Positions 1 through 6,289 of a stretch of DNA of 7,690 bases are shown here, piece by piece. The position numbers and the translations under genes are program-made. Each line of letters opens with the position of its first letter. Position 1 is the first letter of the stretch. The stretch comes from Phycisphaerales bacterium (GTDB lineage: Bacteria; Planctomycetota; Phycisphaerae; Phycisphaerales; SM1A02). The stretch lies in NCBI GenBank assembly GCA_003520025.1, contig DOVP01000219.1:1-7690 (forward strand), written 5' to 3'. A model generated the notes under the pieces. The model was not told where the DNA came from, made no database searches, and was given only the letters and a program-made list of their open reading frames with translations.

Positions 1-35
1 TGTCGCTCCTGATCGTCCAAGGACCTCGACCCGCC

Positions 36-1634
36 CTATCCCCCTCGCCAGAAGCGGGGATGGAACAGCACCAAGATCACAAACACCTCCAGCCGTCCAA
101 CCAGCATCAGGAAGCACAGGAAGATCTTCGTCGTGTCGGTGAACCATCCATAGTTGCGGATGGCACCAACGCCGTCGAGCCCAGGTCCGACTGTGCTGAT
201 CGTGGCGAGACTGGTGGTGGCCGCGGTGGTGAAAGTGCAGTCCGATGCCTCCGCCTCCAAGGCCATGATGACGACCGCGCCGAGGGCGAAGAGCACGAGT
301 GTGCCGAGCACATAGGTGACGACATTGAGTTTCTGTTCATGATCGATGACGTGCCCGCTGACCTTCAGGGGTCGGATGACATTCGGCCTGAAGAAGCGTT
401 CGAGTTGGCCCCACAGTACTTTCAGTGCGATCCACACTCGAACGACCTTGAGGCCGCCGGCGGTCGAGCCTGCCGAGCCGCCTATGAACATGAGTGCAAT
501 GATCATCGCCTTGGCCGCAAAGGGCCACAGATCAAAGTCGAAGGTGGTGTAGCCGGTGGTCGTTTGTTGCGAGACAACCGTGAATGCCGCCGCCCGCAGC
601 GACTCTCCGGCCGAAGCCGGCACATCGGCTCCATTGCTGAGCACCAAGGGCTCGGCATGACCGATCAGGGCCGCCGTGATGAACAGCGTGCCACCGAGCA
701 GGCAGAAGAGATAGATGCGGAATTCGGTGTTGGCCATCGCCGCTTTCCACCGCCCTTTGAGCAGGGCGAGCAGGACCGTGAAGTTCGAGCCAGCGAGCAC
801 CATGAACACAATCAGCACGATTTCGGCCGCAAGGGACTCGGGTCGAGCGATGCTGGCGTTTCGCGTACTGAATCCACCGGTCGCCAGCGTGGTGAACGTG
901 TGGTTCGCAGCGTCGAAGAGCCCCATGCCGGTTGCCAGCAGCAGCACGATCTCGGCCACCGTCAAGCCTGCGTAGAGCGTCCAGAGCCGTCGCGCCGTCT
1001 GCCGGATGGTGGGGCGGACGCCCTCGGGGTCCGGGCCGGGCGATTCGATGCGGAAGAGTTTTTTTGCAGCAGCGCCGAGGCCCGGGAGGATCGCCACGAA
1101 GAGCATCAGAATGCCAAGTCCGCCGAGCCACTGGATGAGCGATCGCCACAGCAGGAGCGAGCGAGGCAAAGACTCGATGTCGCTCAGTACGGTCGCGCCC
1201 GTCGTGGTCAGCCCGCTCATGGCCTCGAAGTAGCAGTCGATGACAGAGTGGAAGGGATGCTCGGGCGAGACATCGGCCGCGAGCGTCGCCCACATCAGGA
1301 ACGGGCTCGCCGCAACGGCCGCGCCGATCACCCAGGCACCCGTCGTCACCAATGCCGCGTCGCGGCGATTCATACGGTACGGCCGTGTGAGCGACTGGCC
1401 TACGCCACTGATCGGGCGAACGGTCATCGTGACGGCGGATCGCCCGATCAGCCAAGCGGATAGTCCGACCACCATCGATCCACCGCCACTGCCAAGCAGA
1501 CTGAGTTCGGCGGCGTCCAGAATCAGACCTTGCTCGCCCGGAATCAGCAGGAAGAGCAGGCCAACAGCGGTAAGCAGGCTGCCCAGAAGCAGACCGAGTT
1601 TGCCCCACTGGGCGAAAACGAATCGCAGATTCAC
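36..1634 (-). CDS. trkH: Trk potassium uptake protein, pore-forming membrane subunit TrkH
   Basis: Inner-membrane potassium translocating subunit of a Trk/Ktr-type system; it works with the cytoplasmic gating protein TrkA encoded just upstream. The 532-residue protein is strongly hydrophobic and has the four membrane-pore-membrane repeats of the SKT superfamily. Filter-like segments are TTTGATVL at 143-150, TGGFST at 252-257, TTTGYTT at 358-364 and STVGPG at 480-485. The glycine-rich loop GGSAGSTAGG (385-394), which gates the pore in this family, and the C-terminal GRLE(VF) signature (513-518) are present. Length is slightly above the roughly 480 residues common for TrkH, through longer loops rather than an added domain. 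The start is GTG at 1634-1632, overlapping the trkA TGA stop as GTGA, so translational coupling is likely. No good ribosome-binding site is visible; a GC-rich inverted repeat sits there instead. No missing key residues are seen. The family is certain; ion choice (K+ alone or Na+-coupled) cannot be read. Confidence 0.96.
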   Translation of the reverse strand: MNLRFVFAQWGKLGLLLGSLLTAVGLLFLLIPGEQGLILDAAELSLLGSGGGSMVVGLSAWLIGRSAVTMTVRPISGVGQSLTRPYRMNRRDAALVTTGAWVIGAAVAASPFLMWATLAADVSPEHPFHSVIDCYFEAMSGLTTTGATVLSDIESLPRSLLLWRSLIQWLGGLGILMLFVAILPGLGAAAKKLFRIESPGPDPEGVRPTIRQTARRLWTLYAGLTVAEIVLLLATGMGLFDAANHTFTTLATGGFSTRNASIARPESLAAEIVLIVFMVLAGSNFTVLLALLKGRWKAAMANTEFRIYLFCLLGGTLFITAALIGHAEPLVLSNGADVPASAGESLRAAAFTVVSQQTTTGYTTFDFDLWPFAAKAMIIALMFIGGSAGSTAGGLKVVRVWIALKVLWGQLERFFRPNVIRPLKVSGHVIDHEQKLNVVTYVLGTLVLFALGAVVIMALEAEASDCTFTTAATTSLATISTVGPGLDGVGAIRNYGWFTDTTKIFLCFLMLVGRLEVFVILVLFHPRFWRGG

Positions 1635-2980
1635 CGGGGCCCCCCGGCATCCAGCAACTTCCGAACGGCCGCGGCCTTGGCGGTTGTGCTCAGCACGATC
1701 ATGTGCATTCCGGCGGCGATTTCAAGCCCACCTCCCGGCACGAATGGCGTGCCCTGATCGTCTTCACTGGCCAGCACGAGCATTGGTGGCTCATCGCCGA
1801 TGCTCGCGAGCGTTTGCCCGATCAACTTGGCGTGGCATCCGACCCGCAACCTCATCAACTCCAGCGTGTTGTCGAAGAAGCCATCGATCCGTTCGAATTC
1901 GTGGCAGTGGAGGAATCGGCTGATCGCTTGGCTCGCCGCGTCGCAAGGGTTCCACGTCCGATCGATTCCGAGTTCCTCCAGCAGCGGCATGAACTCGGCA
2001 TGACGCATGACCGGCATGACATTTTCGACGCCGTTGCGTTTGGCATAGGCACATGCGAGCATGTTCTGCTCGTCCGATCGCATCGAAATAAAGGCGTCCG
2101 CCCGATGGAGTTGCTCTTCATCGAAGACTTCAGGCTGCGCTGGATCAGCGTTGATGACGGTGATCCAGTCGAGTTTCTCGCCCAGTTCTTCAGCCCGCTC
2201 GCGGTCGACTTCGAAGAGCCGGATGTCGAAGGCGCGACCTTTGAGAAAGCGGCAGAGCCAGACGGCGGCGGGGGGACCGCCTGAAATGGCGATGGATTGC
2301 TGTCCATAGACGCCCTTGCTGAAGAGTTGCCGCATGGCGGAAAATACCTTCCGCTCGGCGACGAGCGTCACCACGTCGCCACCTTCGACGGTGGCGTCGG
2401 CCGACGGCAGCGAAGCTTCGCCGTCTCGGGTGATGGCGGCGAGCCGGGCGCCTTGCGGCATGGCAAGGGTCCGCAGCGGTTGGCCAATCGCCTGGGCCTG
2501 TGGATCTACCGTGATCTGCTGGAGCTCGATTTCGTTGCCCGCGAAGTGCTCGATCGCCAGTGCGGCCGGATTCCGCAGCCTCGAGGCCATGGCCGATGCC
2601 ATGGCGCGGTCGGGCGAGAACAGGCGATCGACTGAGAAGACCGCCGCGTAGTCGAATTGTTCGTCCTGCAAGAACATGCTGTGATCGACCCGCGCCATGG
2701 TGCGGGCGGCTCCGAGGGAGGCGGCGACATCACAGATCACCAGATTGACTTCATCCACGTCGGTGGTGGCAATGACGGCGTCGGCCTGGGCCACGCCCGC
2801 CGATCGGAGAATGGAGGCCGAACTGGCCGAGCCCTCGATGGTCGAGATGTCCAATCGGTCGTTGAGGTGCCTCGTTTTCTTTTCGTCCGGGTCGATCAGG
2901 GTGACGCTTTCGCCCCCAGCAGTCAGCATTTCTGCCACAGCACTGCCGATATCGCCCCCGCCGCAGAGAATGATGTCCAT
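1631..2980 (-). CDS. trkA: Trk potassium uptake protein, NAD-binding regulatory subunit TrkA
   Basis: Peripheral cytoplasmic subunit that binds NAD(H)/ATP-type ligands and gates the TrkH pore. At 449 residues it is the full two-repeat form: RCK_N (about 1-120), RCK_C (about 140-218), RCK_N (about 228-345), RCK_C (about 365-445). The first Rossmann fold is canonical, with GGGDIG at 7-12 and the acidic ribose-binding D30 at the end of strand 2. The second is degenerate: the expected GxGxxG reads SGGPPAAV at 233-240, while the acidic position (E257) remains. The start is ATG at 2980-2978. The nearest Shine-Dalgarno-like element is GGGAG (2997-2993), with a rather long 12-nt gap that includes a short inverted repeat. 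It is the first gene of a two-gene operon with trkH and is divergent from the HU gene. Confidence 0.96.
   Translation of the reverse strand: MDIILCGGGDIGSAVAEMLTAGGESVTLIDPDEKKTRHLNDRLDISTIEGSASSASILRSAGVAQADAVIATTDVDEVNLVICDVAASLGAARTMARVDHSMFLQDEQFDYAAVFSVDRLFSPDRAMASAMASRLRNPAALAIEHFAGNEIELQQITVDPQAQAIGQPLRTLAMPQGARLAAITRDGEASLPSADATVEGGDVVTLVAERKVFSAMRQLFSKGVYGQQSIAISGGPPAAVWLCRFLKGRAFDIRLFEVDRERAEELGEKLDWITVINADPAQPEVFDEEQLHRADAFISMRSDEQNMLACAYAKRNGVENVMPVMRHAEFMPLLEELGIDRTWNPCDAASQAISRFLHCHEFERIDGFFDNTLELMRLRVGCHAKLIGQTLASIGDEPPMLVLASEDDQGTPFVPGGGLEIAAGMHMIVLSTTAKAAAVRKLLDAGGPR
1634..1647. repeat. GC-rich perfect inverted repeat at the trkA/trkH junction
   Basis: CCGGGG (1634-1639) and CCCCGG (1642-1647) are perfect 6-bp arms with a 2-base centre. 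The repeat lies in the last codons of trkA and touches the first base of the trkH GTG start. In RNA the loop would have to open beyond the 2-nt centre, leaving a shorter GC stem, where a ribosome-binding site would normally be. There is no T-run on either side, so it does not look like a terminator. It may limit independent initiation on trkH; that role is inferred. Confidence 0.5.
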
Positions 2981-2983
2981 TTT

Positions 2984-2995
2984 GAGTAGATACTC
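2984..2995. repeat. short inverted repeat just upstream of the trkA start
   Basis: GAGTA (2984-2988) and TACTC (2991-2995) flank a 2-base centre, three bases upstream of the trkA ATG on the minus strand. It overlaps the GGGAG element (2997-2993) that is the best ribosome-binding candidate. It could be a small operator or a weak RNA hairpin, but five-base arms can arise by chance. Confidence 0.3.
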
Positions 2996-3028
2996 CCGAG
3001 GGCCGAATCGGCAGTGTATCCCCCGCCC

Positions 3029-3053
3029 ATCCCAAGGTTGACCAACTTGGGAT
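3029..3053. repeat. 25-bp inverted repeat in the trkA/HU divergent region, possible operator
   Basis: ATCCCAAG (3029-3036) and CTTGGGAT (3046-3053) are perfect 8-bp arms around a 9-base centre. The repeat sits between two divergent genes, 8 bases upstream of the -35 box of the HU promoter. The position suits a binding site for a dimeric regulator. It is not followed by a T-run on the plus strand, and a terminator would be out of place upstream of both genes. The regulator is not identifiable from the sequence. Confidence 0.5.
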
Positions 3054-3061
3054 TTAGGCCC

Positions 3062-3090
3062 TTGACGGCGGGGCTCTCCTCCCGGATACT
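3062..3090 (+). promoter_or_regulatory. predicted sigma70-type promoter for the HU-dnaB transcript
   Basis: TTGACG (3062-3067, five of six matches to the -35 consensus) and GATACT (3085-3090, four of six matches to the -10 consensus) are separated by exactly 17 bases. Transcription would begin near 3097, leaving a leader of about 120 nt before the HU ATG at 3218. It is the best promoter-like match I noticed in the intergenic regions, and it lies where a promoter is needed. Confidence 0.55.
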
Positions 3091-3205
3091 GAAATTGAGC
3101 ACGCTCGCCGTTGGCGGTGGGTTCATGGGCTCTGTGGTCGCCTCGCAGTGCGTGTGGGCCACTTCAGAGGGTTTCTTGTGTACACGCATCAAGCATGTGT
3201 GGGGA

Positions 3206-3210
3206 AAGGA
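3206..3210 (+). promoter_or_regulatory. ribosome-binding site that fixes the HU start
   Basis: AAGGA lies 7 bases before the ATG at 3218. It decides between this start and an in-frame upstream extension to 3014, which would begin before the predicted promoter and has no homology to HU. Confidence 0.75.
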
Positions 3211-3217
3211 CGGCCTG

Positions 3218-3541
3218 ATGGGGACTATCACCAAGAAGGACTTGATTGATCGCATCGTCACCAGAACCGGCCGCAAGCGAGCAGATGTGAAAGAAGTCGT
3301 GCAGGCATTTCTCGACAGTGTGATCACCGAACTCTCTGAGGGAAACAGACTGGAACTTCGGGATTTTGGCGTCTTCGAGACGCGTGAACGAGCCGCGCGG
3401 GTGGCCCAGAATCCGCGGACCCTTGAGCGGGTCCCGGTGCCTGCGAGAAATACGGTCAAGTTCAAAGTTGGCCGCCTGATGAAGATGGCGGTCGAGAACG
3501 CGGAGTCTGATTTGACCGAAACCGCCCAGACTGCCGAGTAG
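3218..3541 (+). CDS. HU/IHF-family DNA-binding protein
   Basis: Small histone-like protein that binds and bends DNA as a dimer in the nucleoid, aiding compaction, replication initiation and recombination. At 107 residues it has a full HU/IHF domain at about 3-92: an N-terminal helical dimerisation part (TKKDLIDRIV onward), the turn and strand LELRDFGVFETRERAAR at about 45-61, the arm NPRT (65-68) with the DNA-intercalating proline at P66, then VPARNTVKFKVG. The remaining 15 or so residues form a short acidic, threonine-rich tail beyond the usual 90-residue core. The start at 3218 is set by AAGGA at 7 bases. It cannot be placed firmly as HU rather than IHF from sequence alone, so no symbol is given. 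No terminator is visible between it and dnaB, so cotranscription is likely. Confidence 0.95.
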   Translation: MGTITKKDLIDRIVTRTGRKRADVKEVVQAFLDSVITELSEGNRLELRDFGVFETRERAARVAQNPRTLERVPVPARNTVKFKVGRLMKMAVENAESDLTETAQTAE

Positions 3542-3600
3542 TCCTTGTGTTCCGTTCATTTTCGGGGATTATGGAAGTGCGTTGATGTGAAGCGCGGGAG

Positions 3601-3613
3601 GCCGCCCGGCGGC
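3601..3613 (+). repeat. GC-rich hairpin directly before the dnaB start
   Basis: GCCGC (3601-3605) and GCGGC (3609-3613) form a perfect five-pair GC stem with a 3-nt loop, ending 8 bases before the dnaB ATG. It occupies the place of the Shine-Dalgarno site, which is otherwise absent; the nearest purine-rich stretch, GGGAGG (3596-3601), is 20 bases away. No T-run follows. It may restrain DnaB synthesis or reflect dependence on coupling; this is inferred. Confidence 0.4.
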
Positions 3614-3621
3614 GATGTGGC

Positions 3622-5100
3622 ATGAGTGGGTCGATGACACAACGGTCCCCACGGCGGGACGATCTGCGAGACGATCGATCATTGTCCGAACTTTTCAGTG
3701 CGCTGCCACCGAGCGCGGTTGAGGCTGAGATGAGCCTGATTGGCTCGATCATCCTCGATCCGGATGTATGCGGCGATGTCGTGCAGATCATCCGAAGCGG
3801 CGATGACTTTTTCCGGCCCGCCCACGCTGAACTCTGGTCCGCCATTCTTAAACTCTACGACACGCATCAGTCGGTCGATGTGGTGCAGTTGCAGCAACTC
3901 ATGGAAGATCGCGGCACGCTTGAGCAGGCGGGCGGTCTCGACTATGTCGTGGAACTCGCTGGCTCCGTTCCGAGCGCCGCCAACGCTGTGCACTACGCCC
4001 GCATCGTGCGGGAGAAGGCCATGGTGCGGCAACTCATCAAGGCATCGGGCGAGATTCTCAGGGAGGCGTACACCAATCCCGAGTCAGCGGCCAACCTGCT
4101 CGACGAGGCTGAGCAGCGGATCTTCAAGATTGCGCAGGAAGCAGAGTCCCGGCAGGCCGTTGAACTCTCCGACCTGATCCGCGAGGCCATCGAGCGGCTC
4201 GAAGCCTCGGATGGACAGCCGCTGACTGGCGTGGGTTCAGGCTTCGGTGACCTTGATGTCTTGACTGGCGGCTTTCAGCGGGGCGAACTCATCATCCTCG
4301 CGGCCCGACCTTCCATGGGCAAGACGGCTTTCGCGCTCAATATCGCCGAGCACGTGGCCAGCCGCGGCGAGCCAGTCGGTGTCTTCAGTCTGGAGATGTC
4401 TTCCGCTCAATTGGTGCAGCGAGTGCTCGCGAGCCGTTCGGGTGTTGATGGCGACCGAATGCGCCGCAACGCCCTCCGCTCATCCGAATTCCGGGCCCTC
4501 TTTGCGGCCTGCGACGAATTGCGGTCGGCGCCCATGTTTATCGACGACACGCCGGGACTGACACTGCTACAGCTTCGGGCCAAAGCCAGGCGAATGAAGC
4601 AGCAGCACGGGATTCAGGCTGTTGTCATCGACTATCTGCAACTCATGACCTCCGGTCACCGCACTGAGTCGCGGCAGCAGGAGGTCAGCGAGATCAGCCG
4701 CGGCGTCAAGGCGCTTGCGCGTGAGTTGGAAATCCCCGTGATCTGTCTGAGCCAGCTCAACCGCGCCGCTGAGCAGCGGGAGGGGCATCGTCCACGGATG
4801 AGCGATCTTCGCGAGTCGGGGTCCATTGAGCAGGATGCCGATGTCGTCATGATGCTCCACCGTGAGTCGTACTACCACCGTGACGAGGAGTGGCGGGAGG
4901 AGAATCCCGACAAGGTCAATCTTGCCGAACTCATCCTGACCAAGCAGCGGAACGGCCCGACCGGAACGATCAAACTGAATTGGGATTCTCGCTCCACCCG
5001 CTTCCGTGAATATGTCGATGCGGTCCAGCCGGGGGGCGGTGCCTCTTGGGGCCAGCCGCCAGTTCCGCCCGTGGCTGATGATGGCGACTTGCCGATCTGA
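3622..5100 (+). CDS. dnaB: replicative DNA helicase DnaB
   Basis: Hexameric 5'-3' helicase that unwinds the chromosome ahead of the replication fork, powered by ATP. At 492 residues it has the N-terminal DnaB domain (about 28-130, starting PPSAVEAEMSLIGSI), a helical linker (about 131-195) that in this family binds primase and neighbouring subunits, and the RecA-like motor domain (about 200-465). Visible motifs are Walker A ARPSMGKT (228-235), FSLEMS with catalytic E258, Walker B VVIDYLQLM (334-342), SQLNR (377-381), DLRESGSIEQDADVV (395-409) and the arginine-finger loop KQRNGPTGT (441-449, R443). The motor is uninterrupted, so there is no intein. The C-terminal tail (about 468-492) is Gly/Pro-rich and acidic, as in many bacterial DnaBs. 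The ATG at 3622 is chosen because no other standard start is in frame upstream before a stop at 3583; ATG at 3634 is an alternative. A weak promoter-like pair (TTGTGT at 3545, GATTAT at 3567) lies in the 80-nt gap after the HU gene. Confidence 0.98.
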   Translation: MSGSMTQRSPRRDDLRDDRSLSELFSALPPSAVEAEMSLIGSIILDPDVCGDVVQIIRSGDDFFRPAHAELWSAILKLYDTHQSVDVVQLQQLMEDRGTLEQAGGLDYVVELAGSVPSAANAVHYARIVREKAMVRQLIKASGEILREAYTNPESAANLLDEAEQRIFKIAQEAESRQAVELSDLIREAIERLEASDGQPLTGVGSGFGDLDVLTGGFQRGELIILAARPSMGKTAFALNIAEHVASRGEPVGVFSLEMSSAQLVQRVLASRSGVDGDRMRRNALRSSEFRALFAACDELRSAPMFIDDTPGLTLLQLRAKARRMKQQHGIQAVVIDYLQLMTSGHRTESRQQEVSEISRGVKALARELEIPVICLSQLNRAAEQREGHRPRMSDLRESGSIEQDADVVMMLHRESYYHRDEEWREENPDKVNLAELILTKQRNGPTGTIKLNWDSRSTRFREYVDAVQPGGGASWGQPPVPPVADDGDLPI

Positions 5101-5128
5101 GTGATCAAGACCCCGGCATAACTTCCGG

Positions 5129-6187
5129 CTACCCGCCCACTGTGACGTAATACACCATGACGGCGATCCACAGGGCGAGCACAACTCCGCCCCACAAGCG
5201 TCCCAAGACAACGCCGCCACCTCCGCTGCCACCGCCAGACTCCCCGAAGAACCTCACGTAGATTCTGCTCTTCTTGACGTAGATTCCACCGATCGCCAAT
5301 GTGAAGAGAAACATCAGAATCAGGGAGTCCCACCCCACATGATGGGGAATAGGAATGGGGCGAACGAGCGATGTGATGGCCAGTACGCTGAGGATGTTGA
5401 ACAGGTTGGATCCGATGATGGTTCCCATCGCAAGGTCAAACTGCCTCTTCTGTGCCGCGACAATGGCGGCGAAACTCTCAGGAAGACTTGTCGCTACAGC
5501 GACAACGGTCAGTCCGATGACGGCCTCGGACAAGCCGGCCCGGCGAGCGATATCGATGGCCCCCCACTCGGCCAGTTTGGCGCCGGCGAGCAGCATGATG
5601 ATGCCGAGAATGAGCATTCCGACCGTGGTCAGATTGGCCGATGGAAGTTCTTCATGCACGGCATCGACACCGCTGCTGGCGTTGCTGCCGGCGAGCCGAT
5701 GCAGAATGAACAGGGCCAGTGGAAGGCTTGCAAGCAGCACGATTCCATCCACCCAGTTGATCTCGTGACTTGATCCGGCAAGTACCAGTAGCAGTACCTC
5801 CGTGGCGACCAGCAGGGGCCAATACACGTAGCGGATGCTTTTGTGGGCGACAACGGGATGTACCAGACATGCCACGGCCAGCACGAGTCCAATATTGGCG
5901 ATATTCGATCCCACGACATTCCCAAAGGCCAGTTTGGCGCCGGCTTCGCTTGAGGCGGCCGCCACCACGTTGAGGGCAAGTTCCGGGGCGCTGGTTCCGA
6001 AGGCGATGACCGTCAGGCCGATCGCGAGCGGTGATACGCCGAGTCGATGGGCCACTGCAGTGGCCCGATCCACAAGAAAGTGGGCCCCAACAAGCAGCAG
6101 GGCCAGCCCGCCCACCAGCAGCACGAGCGCCAGAAGCAAGGTAGGGGGATCGGTGATTCCGTCGGAAGCGAGCAGGAGTGTCATCAT
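5129..6187 (-). CDS. calcium/sodium antiporter, CaCA family (YrbG-like)
   Basis: Inner-membrane exchanger that moves Ca2+ or a similar cation against Na+ or H+. At 352 residues it has about ten hydrophobic segments and the two inverted alpha repeats of the family. Repeat 1 has GLTVIAFGTSAPEL (57-70) and GNVVGSNIANI (89-99); repeat 2 has GLTVVAVATSLPES (225-238) and GTIIGSNLFNIL (255-266). The paired acidic residues E69 and E237 are the expected cation ligands. An odd glycine/serine stretch (GESGGGSGGGG, 316-326) links the penultimate and last membrane segments. The start is ATG at 6187, with a second ATG immediately after it. No Shine-Dalgarno site is seen, and a -10-like TACAAT lies very close upstream. 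It is convergent with dnaB across 28 bases and divergent from the sigma factor. Only a weak 4-bp CCGG/CCGG pairing lies in the convergent gap, too little to call a terminator. The substrate cannot be told from sequence. Confidence 0.94.
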   Translation of the reverse strand: MMTLLLASDGITDPPTLLLALVLLVGGLALLLVGAHFLVDRATAVAHRLGVSPLAIGLTVIAFGTSAPELALNVVAAASSEAGAKLAFGNVVGSNIANIGLVLAVACLVHPVVAHKSIRYVYWPLLVATEVLLLVLAGSSHEINWVDGIVLLASLPLALFILHRLAGSNASSGVDAVHEELPSANLTTVGMLILGIIMLLAGAKLAEWGAIDIARRAGLSEAVIGLTVVAVATSLPESFAAIVAAQKRQFDLAMGTIIGSNLFNILSVLAITSLVRPIPIPHHVGWDSLILMFLFTLAIGGIYVKKSRIYVRFFGESGGGSGGGGVVLGRLWGGVVLALWIAVMVYYVTVGG

Positions 6188-6198
6188 GTGAGGAACCG

Positions 6199-6204
6199 AT
6201 TGTA
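6199..6204 (-). promoter_or_regulatory. possible -10 box of the antiporter gene
   Basis: Read on the minus strand this is TACAAT, five of six matches to the -10 consensus. No recognisable -35 box lies 16-18 bases upstream. If used, transcription would begin near 6192, only a few bases before the ATG at 6187, giving an almost leaderless mRNA. That fits the missing ribosome-binding site but is unproven. Confidence 0.3.
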
Positions 6205-6253
6205 GAGTTGAAGGCAGGTGGAGCGGCGGCGTGGCTGGTTGACCTGATCGATT

Positions 6254-6260
6254 GAGAGGA
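6254..6260 (+). promoter_or_regulatory. Shine-Dalgarno-like site before the sigma-factor gene
   Basis: GAGAGGA lies 5 bases before an in-frame CTG at 6266 and about 30 bases before the TTG at 6290. It therefore supports initiation at the CTG, or at a codon near it, rather than at the TTG. No other ribosome-binding sequence is visible before 6290. Confidence 0.45.
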
Positions 6261-6289
6261 AACCGCTGGATTCAGAACACGCCAAGACG

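Noticed and set aside
60..1463. A 467-codon open frame on the plus strand opposite trkH
   Set aside because: It is the antisense of a clear TrkH gene; its translation is Arg/His/Gln/Glu-rich with no domain, as expected for a shadow frame in GC-rich DNA.
532..1650. A 372-codon minus-strand frame overlapping trkH, with its own ATG at 1650
   Set aside because: It is out of frame with TrkH, Arg-rich and without recognisable motifs; TrkH fits the whole stretch.
3014..3217. N-terminal extension of 68 residues for the HU protein
   Set aside because: It would start before the predicted promoter, has no HU homology, and AAGGA clearly marks the ATG at 3218.
5101..5128. Bidirectional terminator between dnaB and the antiporter
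   Set aside because: Only CCGG/CCGG four-base pairing with no T-run on either strand; too weak to call.
4567..5232. A 221-codon minus-strand frame opposite the end of dnaB
   Set aside because: It lies over the DnaB motor domain and the end of the antiporter gene; its translation has no domain or membrane pattern.
6192..6197. GGAACC as an ECF-type -35 box for autoregulation of the sigma factor
   Set aside because: No matching -10 element (such as CGTC or TCTG types) lies 15-18 bases downstream; six bases alone are not enough.
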